Below are positions 8,335-15,976 of a stretch of 38,885 nucleotides of DNA, one piece after another. The stretch is taken from IMG/VR virus record IMGVR_UViG_3300009514_000053, positions 1 to 38,885 of that record. One strand, given 5' to 3'. Both the position numbers and the translations under genes were made by a program. This stretch comes from a virus. Within the stretch, counting starts at the first letter, position 1. Every line of letters begins with the position of its first letter. Below the pieces are notes generated by a model that made no database searches, was not told the origin of the DNA, and saw only the letters and a program-made list of their open reading frames with translations.

Positions 8335-8933
8335 GCTATCTCTTTCTTGTTATCTTTTAGTTTCGTATCAGTTTCAGGGACAAAGTCATTCAGTTTAAGG
8401 ATACGATTATCTACTGCATTAGATTCTTCGCCATTAAACTTACGCGCCATCTTTAAAAGTGATCCATCTTCGTATTGGTAGATAAACGATATAAGATCCT
8501 TAAGGTCTGAAGCCACATCTATAATATTGTCTTTAATAACTTGGATGTAATGTGGTTCAGGTAATACCCATAATAGTTCAGTAGCTTGGTTCTTAGCATT
8601 GTAATGGTACACATGGTGACCGGGTCTAGGAGTTGGGCAGCTTTTACGATCAAGCATCTTTAAGTTGTCACCTTGCATGTTAACAATATCAAGAAGGGAG
8701 TCCTTTATAGGATATAACTCTATAAAGAAATCCCCTTCACGTATCTTAGCCACACGATCTATAAATGAAAGTAGGTTCTTATTGTATTTGTTGTCTTTGT
8801 TATGCGCTTCTTCAACAAACTCATGAATGCCCACATCTTCCGACTTATCAGAGAGCTTCTTTTCACGATTATCTTTCTGTAACTCGAGCATGTCTTGAGT
8901 GCTGAGTACAATCGGTGAGATATATTCTGCCAT
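8331..8933 (-). CDS. Hypothetical protein of the head-gene cluster
   Basis: A protein of 200 residues, highly charged, with helical ends and a central conserved-looking segment (SCPTPRPGHHVYHYN ... TELLWVLPEPHYIQ). The stop overlaps the scaffold start by four bases, so the two are probably translationally coupled. I do not recognise the family. Its place between portal and scaffold suggests a virion or assembly role. Confidence 0.6.
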   Translation of the reverse strand: MAEYISPIVLSTQDMLELQKDNREKKLSDKSEDVGIHEFVEEAHNKDNKYNKNLLSFIDRVAKIREGDFFIELYPIKDSLLDIVNMQGDNLKMLDRKSCPTPRPGHHVYHYNAKNQATELLWVLPEPHYIQVIKDNIIDVASDLKDLISFIYQYEDGSLLKMARKFNGEESNAVDNRILKLNDFVPETDTKLKDNKKEIA

Positions 8934-8948
8934 GTTATCTTCATTCAG

Positions 8949-9233
8949 TTACTTACGTTTCTTAGACTTCTTTAATGAAGGATACTTGTTGCGCACCTTC
9001 TTCTTAATCTCTGCAGCTTCAGGGCTATTATGTGCAAGCTTTAATGCACTCTTACCACGAGCCTTAGTATTAATAGGGTATGTTCCATCAGGACCAGCAA
9101 AGTCATCCTTAGACACCTTAACATATTTGCCAAGGTTACTTTGTCCTGGCTTCTTCTTGCGCTTAGCTGCTACCTTCTTAGAGATCTTTACGCCCTTAGC
9201 GATAGTAACCTTCTTTTCTTTCTTCTTCTTCAT
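8949..9233 (-). CDS. Small very basic protein with a DUF6582-like motif
   Basis: A protein of 94 residues in which Lys and Arg dominate both ends. Residues 45-85 (KDDFAGPDGTYPINTKARG ... AL ... AAEIKKKVRNKYPSL) resemble the 'FAgPd.sYPi...A..AL....k.kikakI..kyP' pattern of DUF6582, often encoded near phage portal and capsid genes. Its ATG overlaps the previous stop by one base (TAATG). The high charge suggests DNA binding or packaging inside the head, which is an inference. Confidence 0.55.
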   Translation of the reverse strand: MKKKKEKKVTIAKGVKISKKVAAKRKKKPGQSNLGKYVKVSKDDFAGPDGTYPINTKARGKSALKLAHNSPEAAEIKKKVRNKYPSLKKSKKRK

Positions 9234-9403
9234 TAGAACCTTCCTATACCATTATTAGGGGGTGTTCCTGGATATATCGAGCCTCCTGGGATGCCAACTT
9301 CTTTCTTCTTCTTGTTGTAATCCTTCTTCAAGGTAGCAGGAAGACCAAGAATACGTTCAGCGATCTTAGAAGCTTTGTCATTGGGTCGAAGCATTGCAGG
9401 CAT
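9233..9403 (-). CDS. 56-residue hypothetical protein
   Basis: The ATG at 9403 follows AAGGAGGCACT, a near-perfect ribosome site, and the frame ends in TAA, whose last base is the first of the next ATG. The product begins MPAMLRPNDKASKIAERI, has a lysine-rich middle (KKDYNKKKKE) and a glycine/proline-rich end (GIPGGSIYPGTPPNNG). The tight coupling and strong ribosome site argue that it is real despite its size. Function unknown. Confidence 0.65.
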   Translation of the reverse strand: MPAMLRPNDKASKIAERILGLPATLKKDYNKKKKEVGIPGGSIYPGTPPNNGIGRF

Positions 9404-9450
9404 AGTGCCTCCTTAAAGTAGTGGGTGCTTTTACACACCCACCAAATCAA

Positions 9451-9666
9451 TTAGAAATGTTTATTAAGCTTTTGTTTCTTAGCTTTAGCAACCATTTCAT
9501 TAGCTTGTTTATCTTGGTAGCTCATTCCTTGCTCATATAACTCGTTGTTATAATCGCATTCAGGATACTTTTTGCTGATTACTTGTTGTGGTAAGTGAGC
9601 AAATGCTGATGAATCTTCGTTGATCATCATAGACTCACCTGAGTGGTACTTTTTCTTTTTAGCCAT
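9451..9666 (-). CDS. 71-residue hypothetical head-region protein
   Basis: It starts with a lysine run (MAKKKKYHSGESMMINED), then 'AHLPQQVISKKYPECDYN', and ends in a basic helix. Small proteins with a basic start and a 'LPQ..v.K.YP' segment are common near portal genes of podoviruses. The ATG follows GAGGAG at good spacing. Function unknown. Confidence 0.6.
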   Translation of the reverse strand: MAKKKKYHSGESMMINEDSSAFAHLPQQVISKKYPECDYNNELYEQGMSYQDKQANEMVAKAKKQKLNKHF

Positions 9667-9711
9667 GGTAGCTCCTCGTGAAAACGTCCGTTAGGACAGG
9701 TTTACCTCTAT

Positions 9712-11787
9712 TCACTGTAGGCCTGAAGCAGGAGGTTGTGCTGCATCAAACGTATTTCTATTCAATTGCGACAGTCTACTTATAAGATCATTATCAACTG
9801 TCTCTTCTTCTACAACTTCTTCATCAACTTGAAGCATTTTAGCCAGCTTAAGTATCTGTTCGATCTGCTTAAGGTCAATCTCTTGAAGCTCTTTCATTGT
9901 CTTAGCTTTATTAAGTAGTGCTTGTTCACGATCTTTCTCAGCTTCAGCTTTTCTTTCAACTGCAAGTTGTTCATTCTCGTTAACTCGAGACAATCTTTCA
10001 ACAGCCATACCTTGATCAGCTTGAGCGCGTGCCTTAGCCATTTCAATAGTAGCTGCTTGCTCTTGCATTTGCATTTGAGCTTGAGCTTGTTGTTGTTCTT
10101 GAGCAGCTTGTGCTTGTTGCTGTAACGTCTCAATAAGCTTGTTCTTATTCTGTAATGTACATGCTTCGATCATAGTCTCATCTGGTATCGGTATACCAAG
10201 CTGCTTAAGCTGTAAGAGTTGAGCGAACTGCTGTTGTCTTTGTGTTGAGGTATTAAACCCTTCTTCAATGGCAACATCGTACTTACCGAAGTTCTGGTTG
10301 TAGAACTCTTCTGTTGGCTCTTCTTCTATGATCCTTTGAACCTTACCTGGTGTGAAGTTGTTCTGTATAACCTTCATGGTTAACTGACCGAGTAACTTCT
10401 GAGCTGAGTCTGCATTGTTGAACAATCTTTGAAGAGTGATAAGACCTGCGCCTTGTCTCATCATTGATAATACACCAGGGATATCATCTTCAGCAGCACC
10501 AAGCATTTCTTCGTTAACACCAGATATTTGTTGGATAAGACTAGACATATCTTCTGTCATCTTAGCCATACCTGGAGATATATCGCTTGGCTGTATTCTT
10601 GTTAGATCTTCGGGAGCGGAACCTTTCTTCTTCCAAATAACTACACCCTGACCAGTCTTGTACAACGATTCAGGATCAATTACAGAACCTTCCGTTGCTG
10701 TCCAGCCAGATGTCGGAATAGACTCGAGTGCATCAAGTGAAATAACTTGTCGTCTGTTGAATAAGTACTGTGGATCTCTTAACGCTCTAACAATCCCCTG
10801 CATACGCCATTGGTAATCTGAAAGATCAGGAGAGTAATACCCCATAAATGGAGCAAATGGATATTGGTCTAGTCCAAGCAAGTTACCACCAGAATAGAAG
10901 AGTCTTCCATTAAGAACGATAGCTTGTTTGACTGTAGGGACAATTGTATCAACCAGCGTAAGAGATTGATCTTGGGATAGCATGTAACGAAGCATATCTT
11001 CTTTGCCATTCCATTCTTTCTGATCACCAGTTTCTTTATCAACAATAAGTTTTTGTTCCCGCGTGTCCATGTAATAGTATTCGTCATAGGACAGTAACTT
11101 AGTCACATCGAAGTTAAAGTTCTCCGGCATATATTGGAACTTACCTTCACGAGTTTCAGAGCCACGCATCTCCATAATCTCTTTACGATAGTCAGGCAAG
11201 AGAGCAGCAGCTTGTTGATTAGTTACAAACGACCTCTTCCAGATAGAGTTACAGTCAGATAGATCCATCTTCTTAAAGTAAGGGTCCATCATGATTGAAT
11301 TATGAGCTACTCGATCAAACTTTATATCCCCCGATACTGGATCATTAGAATAATCTACGTAGATCTCAACAAGGTTTAACCCTGTGATAAGAGTACCGTA
11401 CGTGAATGCATCTGATATCGTATCAAGCATCCCCGAGTTACGTTCAACCCATGAGAAGATCTTACTCATTTGGTCAGCTGTTCTTTGATCACCATTCTCT
11501 ACCGGTATGGCAGTCGTACTCTTACGATGTTGTCTTTGATAACCACCCGGCATCTCAACAACACGCTTGATTAAGTTAAACACAAACTGTCTTTGACCCT
11601 GGTAGGTATCACGACCAAAGTACTGGTTCCAGACAGCCTGATCACCAGCATAGTATTGTAAATCTAAGTTAGCTTCAGCTTGGAAGGCTTGATTAGCCGA
11701 GTTATAGTTACGGTAATCCTCTTCCATACGTTCTTTAATAACGTAGTCGTCTTGATATATAGATGATTTCTGTTCAAATAAGGCCAT
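9712..11787 (-). CDS. Portal protein, P22-like
   Basis: A protein of 691 residues, close to the 725 of P22 gp1. It forms the dodecameric ring at the capsid vertex through which DNA enters and leaves. The N-terminal part has 'NLDLQYYAGDQAVWNQ', 'FNLIKRVVEMPGGYQRQHRK' and 'AFTYGTLITGLNLVEIYVDY'. The middle carries 'YPFAPFMGYYSPD' and 'GIVRALRDPQYLFNRRQ', and the 'SGVNEEMLGA' segment fits the clip/stem region. The C-terminus is a long Gln/Ala-rich coiled coil (residues about 545-660), like the barrel of P22-type portals. The gene lies downstream of terminase. Confidence 0.85.
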   Translation of the reverse strand: MALFEQKSSIYQDDYVIKERMEEDYRNYNSANQAFQAEANLDLQYYAGDQAVWNQYFGRDTYQGQRQFVFNLIKRVVEMPGGYQRQHRKSTTAIPVENGDQRTADQMSKIFSWVERNSGMLDTISDAFTYGTLITGLNLVEIYVDYSNDPVSGDIKFDRVAHNSIMMDPYFKKMDLSDCNSIWKRSFVTNQQAAALLPDYRKEIMEMRGSETREGKFQYMPENFNFDVTKLLSYDEYYYMDTREQKLIVDKETGDQKEWNGKEDMLRYMLSQDQSLTLVDTIVPTVKQAIVLNGRLFYSGGNLLGLDQYPFAPFMGYYSPDLSDYQWRMQGIVRALRDPQYLFNRRQVISLDALESIPTSGWTATEGSVIDPESLYKTGQGVVIWKKKGSAPEDLTRIQPSDISPGMAKMTEDMSSLIQQISGVNEEMLGAAEDDIPGVLSMMRQGAGLITLQRLFNNADSAQKLLGQLTMKVIQNNFTPGKVQRIIEEEPTEEFYNQNFGKYDVAIEEGFNTSTQRQQQFAQLLQLKQLGIPIPDETMIEACTLQNKNKLIETLQQQAQAAQEQQQAQAQMQMQEQAATIEMAKARAQADQGMAVERLSRVNENEQLAVERKAEAEKDREQALLNKAKTMKELQEIDLKQIEQILKLAKMLQVDEEVVEEETVDNDLISRLSQLNRNTFDAAQPPASGLQ

Positions 11788-11856
11788 TAATCTACCTTAA
11801 GTTATGTATTGCCATAGGTAACCCTATATTAGAAATCTATTCGCTAGCACGCAAGT

Positions 11857-12252
11857 TTAGTCTCTCTCGATAAGTTGGTAACTCACTTCACCAGGCTCTA
11901 AGTAAAACTTCATAAGTATATCAAATTGCTTCCAGTCGCATGTATCACCACAGGTAAACAGATCAACAAAGCAAGCCCCATGCTCCGGATATGTATGTAT
12001 CGAAGCATGAGACTCTGACAATAGGAATAACGCTGTAACCCCTTCATTACCAAATATTGCTACATTCTTATCCAAAATAGTTGCACCCGTAGACAGCACT
12101 GAACCCTCGAAGGCTATTAGTAAATACGGTATGGATGTGAGTCGACTACGCTCACATTTTCTATAGCTGGCAATGTAGTGTTTGCCCTTAAACTCATAAT
12201 CTGAGTGTAAAGTTGTAAAAAATATGAGTGCAAGTACGAAGATCTTGTTCAC
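11857..12252 (-). CDS. speD: S-adenosylmethionine decarboxylase (SpeD) homologue with N-terminal signal peptide
   Basis: The enzyme removes CO2 from S-adenosylmethionine to give the aminopropyl donor for spermidine. The core motif 'LLSESHASIHTYPEHG' followed by 'VDLFTCGDT' is diagnostic. Using the GTG at 12252 (AGGAG five bases upstream), the self-cleavage pair is Glu80-Ser81, and His86 and Cys101 match the catalytic His and Cys of the Thermotoga enzyme (Ser63, His68, Cys83) with a constant offset of 18. Those extra 18 residues (MNKIFVLALIFFTTLHS) look like an export signal, which is unusual for this cytosolic enzyme. An alternative GTG at 12258 lacks ribosome-site spacing. The gene sits between terminase and portal. 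Confidence 0.8.
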   Translation of the reverse strand: MNKIFVLALIFFTTLHSDYEFKGKHYIASYRKCERSRLTSIPYLLIAFEGSVLSTGATILDKNVAIFGNEGVTALFLLSESHASIHTYPEHGACFVDLFTCGDTCDWKQFDILMKFYLEPGEVSYQLIERD

Positions 12253-12254
12253 AA

Positions 12255-12578
12255 TCACTCCTGGAATACGTGGTTATCGTATTGTTCTTTTAAGTTGTTT
12301 GCTGCTTCAATAAACCCACGGATCCATTCTGGTGTGGGGTTAACTAATCTTCTATGAAATGAAATATATCTTAAAGTTGGTAAATGACCTACTTGGAATT
12401 GCATTCTAAGTTCTTCGAATGGCTTTACACCGAGTGCATATTCTTCTATATCACGGCACCTGACTTCTTTGTACTTGTAGATAAGTCTCTTCATCTTAGC
12501 TACACGTTCATTAACTGGGTTCACATAAGGCTTTGTGGGCTTTGCCATCATAAACTCAAATTTTAATTGTACATCCAT
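12255..12578 (-). CDS. Hypothetical protein upstream of speD
   Basis: A protein of 107 residues, basic, predicted helical, with 'NERVAKMKRLIYKYKEVRCRD' and 'PTPEWIRGFIEAANNLKEQY' as its clearest segments. The ATG at 12578 has GGGGAGG five bases upstream, but this ribosome site can pair with an upstream CATCCTCCC (see 12581-12636). Its stop precedes the speD start by two bases, so the two are probably coupled. Family not recognised. Confidence 0.6.
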   Translation of the reverse strand: MDVQLKFEFMMAKPTKPYVNPVNERVAKMKRLIYKYKEVRCRDIEEYALGVKPFEELRMQFQVGHLPTLRYISFHRRLVNPTPEWIRGFIEAANNLKEQYDNHVFQE

Positions 12579-12580
12579 AA

Positions 12581-12636
12581 CATCCTCCCCGTGGAGCGAG
12601 TAATAAGGTTTAACACTTAAAGACTCAGGGAGGATG
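12581..12636 (-). promoter_or_regulatory. Inverted repeat that can mask the ribosome site of the speD operon
   Basis: CATCCTCCC at 12581-12589 (plus strand) and GGGAGGATG at 12628-12636 are perfect 9-bp complements separated by 38 bases. In the minus-strand transcript the upstream arm would pair with the Shine-Dalgarno region of the gene starting at 12578. A second stem (AAGACT/AGTCTT) close to the terminase stop encloses the upstream arm and could compete. It looks like a translational switch. No ligand class is recognised. Confidence 0.4.
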
Positions 12637-12652
12637 CGTATTCTTTGAAGTC

Positions 12653-14059
12653 TTACCAGTTTCCTTGTCTATTATGCCCAGCTATACCAGGCTTAAAATT
12701 CTGTAGCTGCTTAGGTAGCTCTTGAGTATTACCATAAAGCGCTTGAGTTTGTAATGCTTTCACATCTGCTGCTGACATACCCATATTACTAACCATCTCA
12801 TAACCCATGCAAAGTGTTCGTAAAGCGTCTGCTGCATCTGAGTTCTCATCATGCAATGGAGTATCGCGATATACCTTGCGCTGGTGATCATATTCTTTGC
12901 GGTAGTCACGTAATGCTTTGATGAGTGGCTTGCATGTCTTCTCGTTGATATTTATGCGTGAGAGCATAGTTCTGACCTTCTCTATGCCAGTTGATATACG
13001 TCCGACTGGTACTATGGTTGGATCAAGGCCCATCTCACGAGCTATATCGTCTAGCTTTTGTGCGTTGTGCTTCTGTCGTTGAGCGCCATCATGAGGCCAG
13101 AGGTGAGTACCATAAAGATAAGGCTTTTCTTTAATGATACTTATGTAGTGGTCCATACCTACGTTACGAGATGCATAGTAATCGATGATGTTAATAGATC
13201 CGTTAGGACGAGATTGCCAGAAGATGATACACGTCTGATCGTTAACCCCGATATCGAAAGCTGTATGAACTGGCTTACCACGTTCCCATGGAAAGCTATC
13301 TATCTGTTCGTTAAGTTCCATCTCGTTAAGGTATCGTGCGTAGTATGATCCATCAGCACCAATGGTAAACGAGCAGTAATATTCTGATTGTGCCATGTCC
13401 CATGAGATCTTACCGTCTTCTATCTGTTGGTCTATCTGTTCTGGTGTTGAGGTCTTAGTTTCGTTAATGGTTAATGTCTCTACAAACCAGTTGTCTGATT
13501 CCTTAGCTGATTCATACAGATCATGGAACCAGTTGTAACCGTTTGGGGTACTTATTAAGAGTGTGAATGCATCGTTTCTCTCAAGGGCTGGAATAAAAGT
13601 TGGTAGGCATTGGGCGTGTGAAAAAGCTGCTTCTGACATCACGAGCCCCATAGGTGATATACCACGATAGCTGTCGTAATAGTTAGACCCACAAAAGTAG
13701 ATGATTGAGCCGTTTACCAGATGGATCTCCATTGCCTGCTCAAGCTTACGTGCTATCAGTTCTTTAGGGATGTAATCGAGTAGTGGCTTACCTTCAAAGG
13801 TCATGCCTTGATAGATAACTTGGCGAGCTTGTTTCTGTTGAGGAAGCATATAGAGATAAGCACCTCTACGCTTTAACGCTTGTCTTACCATGATATTCAG
13901 ACAGGTGATGTCCTTGCCTGCTCTCCTGTTCCAACAGAGGATAGCGTTGCGTTTACCGTCTCTCTCAATAGCGTCTATTACAGGCCACTGATAAGACTCT
14001 GGTACAAACTGTTGTAATGCTTCGTTAGTCTTTGGTGGAAGGATTAGCTTTTGCGTCAT
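12653..14059 (-). CDS. Terminase large subunit (packaging ATPase/nuclease)
   Basis: A protein of 468 residues that drives DNA into the capsid and cuts it. Residues 44-50 (NRRAGKD) are the Walker A variant, 138-143 (GLVMSE) Walker B with the catalytic Glu, and 170-174 (STPNG) the coupling motif. The RNase H-like nuclease has Asp269 (FDIGVNDQT), Asp324 (PHDGAQ) and Asp408/Asp411 in 'HDENSDAADALR'. All key acids are present, so it should be active. It overlaps the previous gene by 35 bases. The replacement of Ser/Thr by Asp after Lys in Walker A is seen in other phage terminases. Confidence 0.9.
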   Translation of the reverse strand: MTQKLILPPKTNEALQQFVPESYQWPVIDAIERDGKRNAILCWNRRAGKDITCLNIMVRQALKRRGAYLYMLPQQKQARQVIYQGMTFEGKPLLDYIPKELIARKLEQAMEIHLVNGSIIYFCGSNYYDSYRGISPMGLVMSEAAFSHAQCLPTFIPALERNDAFTLLISTPNGYNWFHDLYESAKESDNWFVETLTINETKTSTPEQIDQQIEDGKISWDMAQSEYYCSFTIGADGSYYARYLNEMELNEQIDSFPWERGKPVHTAFDIGVNDQTCIIFWQSRPNGSINIIDYYASRNVGMDHYISIIKEKPYLYGTHLWPHDGAQRQKHNAQKLDDIAREMGLDPTIVPVGRISTGIEKVRTMLSRININEKTCKPLIKALRDYRKEYDHQRKVYRDTPLHDENSDAADALRTLCMGYEMVSNMGMSAADVKALQTQALYGNTQELPKQLQNFKPGIAGHNRQGNW

Positions 14060-14315
14060 TGATTCCTTCTAAATCATTACTTACTATTTCTTCTAAGCAT
14101 TTCATCCAATCTATTGTGGATTGAATTATCGATTGAATATCGGGGTTATTTTTTTCAACAAAGTGATCAAACTTGTAAAACAAATCACAATTGATGCAAT
14201 AAAACTTAAAGTCGTTCTCTTTCTGCTCGTACAGCCTTATAGGCATTTTATGATCACCATGGTCATCAGGAGAAAGAGGGCACCTTAAAGAAGATATTTC
14301 TTTATATTCCTTCAC
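14025..14315 (-). CDS. Small Cys/His-rich protein before terminase
   Basis: A protein of 96 residues from a GTG at 14315, directly after the stop of the preceding gene. Cys12, two nearby His residues and the later 'FYCINCDLFYKFDHF' pair could bind one zinc. The C-terminus is helical. It overlaps the terminase start by 35 bases. The ribosome site is weak, so translation probably depends on the gene upstream. Role unknown. Confidence 0.5.
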   Translation of the reverse strand: MKEYKEISSLRCPLSPDDHGDHKMPIRLYEQKENDFKFYCINCDLFYKFDHFVEKNNPDIQSIIQSTIDWMKCLEEIVSNDLEGINDAKANPSTKD

Positions 14316-14915
14316 TTACTTATCTTTCTTACGAGTATCGAGCTTAGGCAGTTCGACTTGCTTGTTCTCAAAGTACTTGAGTAACTCACCAGCCATGCCT
14401 TCAGCTTCTTTAGCTCTCAGCTTTATCATTTCCTTTTGATGCTGTTTATCTTCTTTACGCTGTCCATCTTCACGCTTCCATTCTTCTTCATACATAACAG
14501 AAGGACGATAATCTTCGAGATACTTACGTAGGTGCATCTTAGTCATACCTGCGTCTATTCTTCCTACAAGAGCAAGGTATCTTTGTCTTGTTCCAATACG
14601 CTCTTTAACTAATGGGTATACATGCTGGAGTACTTCAAACTTCTCTACTCGTCTTAAGAAAGAGAACCGAGTAAGTCCTATTGGAGCGAGGAAGTCTTCT
14701 ATGAATAAAGAGGAGTCTTTCTTTGACCATTCCCATAGTGCTTCAGCGAACTCCATTGCGTCTTCTTCAGTCCATTTATCATTGAGTCTATGGCATGCAA
14801 AAGAGGCAGTTAATATATTCGGTGCGGTTTTCCACCAATTTTTAACTGATGTGATATTATGGGGATTTTTTCTTCTTGACTTTGATTCTGATTTTTTTTC
14901 TTTTATCTTTGCCAT
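14316..14915 (-). CDS. Putative terminase small subunit
   Basis: The ATG at 14915 with AAGGATTCAG is preferred over the longer frame from 14942. The product has 199 residues. A basic N-terminal stretch (KIKEKKSESKSRRKNPHN) is followed by helices with 'DKWTEEDAMEFAEALWEWSK' and 'LFIEDFLAPIGLTRFSFLRR', which fits a DNA-recognition domain. The C-terminus is a charged coiled coil ending in a lysine tail. Its position just before the large subunit (one small gene apart) supports packaging-site recognition. Sequence similarity to a named family is not certain. Confidence 0.5.
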   Translation of the reverse strand: MAKIKEKKSESKSRRKNPHNITSVKNWWKTAPNILTASFACHRLNDKWTEEDAMEFAEALWEWSKKDSSLFIEDFLAPIGLTRFSFLRRVEKFEVLQHVYPLVKERIGTRQRYLALVGRIDAGMTKMHLRKYLEDYRPSVMYEEEWKREDGQRKEDKQHQKEMIKLRAKEAEGMAGELLKYFENKQVELPKLDTRKKDK

Positions 14916-15180
14916 CTGAATCCTTTGGGGAAATGGCTGCAAGTTTCTGAGTAAGCTTATCTATATGCTTTTTACGTATAGCAGCTATTTGTTGGTATGT
15001 GAAGAGTTGTGTTTCAAGAGCTTCGTATTCTTCTCTGGTAACTGTGTAGGGGATAAGAGCGGAGTCACTTGAGACTGATAGTCCTGATATTTTCTTCTTT
15101 GAGGAGTCGGGGGCCATTGAAAAAGCGACAAGGCTTAATGTCAGGCCTATACACAAAACTCCATTGCTCATCTTCATCAT
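14857..15180 (-). CDS. Possible small secreted protein, overlapping its neighbours
   Basis: An open frame of 107 codons. Residues 5-20 (SNGVLCIGLTLSLVAFS) look like a signal peptide. The rest is a charged coiled coil (EALETQLFTYQQIAAIRKKH) ending in a basic tail. It overlaps the upstream gene by 116 bases and the small-terminase gene by 59 in other frames, and its ribosome site is poor. The clear signal peptide and heptad pattern favour a real gene, perhaps a spanin-like or periplasmic protein, but I am unsure. Confidence 0.4.
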   Translation of the reverse strand: MMKMSNGVLCIGLTLSLVAFSMAPDSSKKKISGLSVSSDSALIPYTVTREEYEALETQLFTYQQIAAIRKKHIDKLTQKLAAISPKDSDGKDKRKKIRIKVKKKKSP

Positions 15181-15265
15181 ATTCTATACTCCTTATATGC
15201 CATCCATTTTTATCTCTAACATGTATTCTATAGAACTTTCTATCTTTTTTTCGTTTAGGTTTCAT
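15065..15265 (-). CDS. Small basic hypothetical protein
   Basis: A protein of 66 residues (MKPKRKKDRKFYRIHVRD...). Its ATG overlaps the stop of the gene upstream in an ATGA motif, so it is part of the coupled early gene chain. Its 3' half shares 116 bases with another open frame (14857-15180), and both may be translated. Function unknown. Confidence 0.5.
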   Translation of the reverse strand: MKPKRKKDRKFYRIHVRDKNGWHIRSIEYDEDEQWSFVYRPDIKPCRFFNGPRLLKEENIRTISLK

Positions 15266-15495
15266 TGTGATTCCTTAATGTAGTCTATATAATCCTTTAA
15301 GCTTAGTTGCCATAGTTCTCTATCAAAAATTAATGTAGCGCTATGAAGATCATTATCATCACCATATTTGCTTACACTTACTACCCAGTTATTATCTTTA
15401 GTTTGATTTATTAATGGAACTACGTGAAAAGAACCATCATATTTTAATAGTTCATTTTTAACGCGTTCACAAAATTCTTTAGCACATTTATTCAC
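15262..15495 (-). CDS. Hypothetical early protein, 77 residues
   Basis: It begins with a GTG at 15495 directly after the small frame at 15497. It encodes a compact alpha/beta protein (FHVVPLINQTKDNNWVVSVS ... SATLIFDRELWQL). It overlaps the next gene by four bases. No family recognised. Confidence 0.5.
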   Translation of the reverse strand: MNKCAKEFCERVKNELLKYDGSFHVVPLINQTKDNNWVVSVSKYGDDNDLHSATLIFDRELWQLSLKDYIDYIKESQ

Positions 15496-15496
15496 T

Positions 15497-15586
15497 CTAC
15501 TTCTCTTGCTTTGATTCTAAAAGTGATGAAGCAATCATCCACATCTTAATAAAAACTTTAATGTCTCTAGTGGTTACATGGCGCAT
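15497..15586 (-). CDS. 29-residue peptide gene filling a junction
   Basis: ATG at 15586 with AGAGG at good spacing, ending in TAG. It overlaps the previous gene by 20 bases and is followed within one base by the next start. The peptide begins MRHVTTRDIKVFIKMWM. The ribosome site and the exact fit between neighbours are the only evidence. Confidence 0.35.
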   Translation of the reverse strand: MRHVTTRDIKVFIKMWMIASSLLESKQEK

Positions 15587-15794
15587 ACAATCCTCTTGCC
15601 TCCATATTATCTATTTTTACCTTATGTTCATTAGATAGCATATCATAGGGAGCGCTCAGTATTGTAGGAGAATCGTTGGAATGGATTGGTCTTAGTGCAT
15701 GAGTAAAATGAATAGACTCGTGTTTACATTTTCCCTGATGAATTGGTTCGAACTTTTTAAGTCTATCTTTAAGTATTTTAGATTTATCACTCAT
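15567..15794 (-). CDS. Hypothetical protein, His/Cys-containing
   Basis: A protein of 75 residues with several His and Cys (HQGKCKHESIHFTHALRPIH, and a CNH end), which could bind a metal. It is coupled to the upstream gene by a four-base overlap. No family recognised. Confidence 0.5.
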   Translation of the reverse strand: MSDKSKILKDRLKKFEPIHQGKCKHESIHFTHALRPIHSNDSPTILSAPYDMLSNEHKVKIDNMEARGLYAPCNH

Positions 15795-15976
15795 TCTTCA
15801 ATCTCCTTAAGGCATTCTTTACATCCAATTGATCGAGCGCGATCATATTTCAAGGCATCTCCAATTGTTTTAAACGTAGGAGTGTCATCTTTTATTGGTA
15901 TGGAGAATACCTTTTCAACTAAAGAAGGCGCTTCTACACTTAATAATTGCTTATAAAAATCTTTTTCTTTCTTCAC
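15791..15976 (-). CDS. Hypothetical early protein, 61 residues
   Basis: It starts from a GTG at 15976 that overlaps the stop of the RusA gene by four bases. It is charged, with 'CKECLKEIEE' at the end. The coupling to RusA supports expression. Function unknown. Confidence 0.5.
   Translation of the reverse strand: MKKEKDFYKQLLSVEAPSLVEKVFSIPIKDDTPTFKTIGDALKYDRARSIGCKECLKEIEE

Noticed and set aside
9684-9711. Small hairpin GTCC-TAAC-GGAC followed by GTTTT before the gene at 9451
   Set aside because: The stem is only four pairs and lies directly before a strong ribosome site. Too weak to call a terminator.
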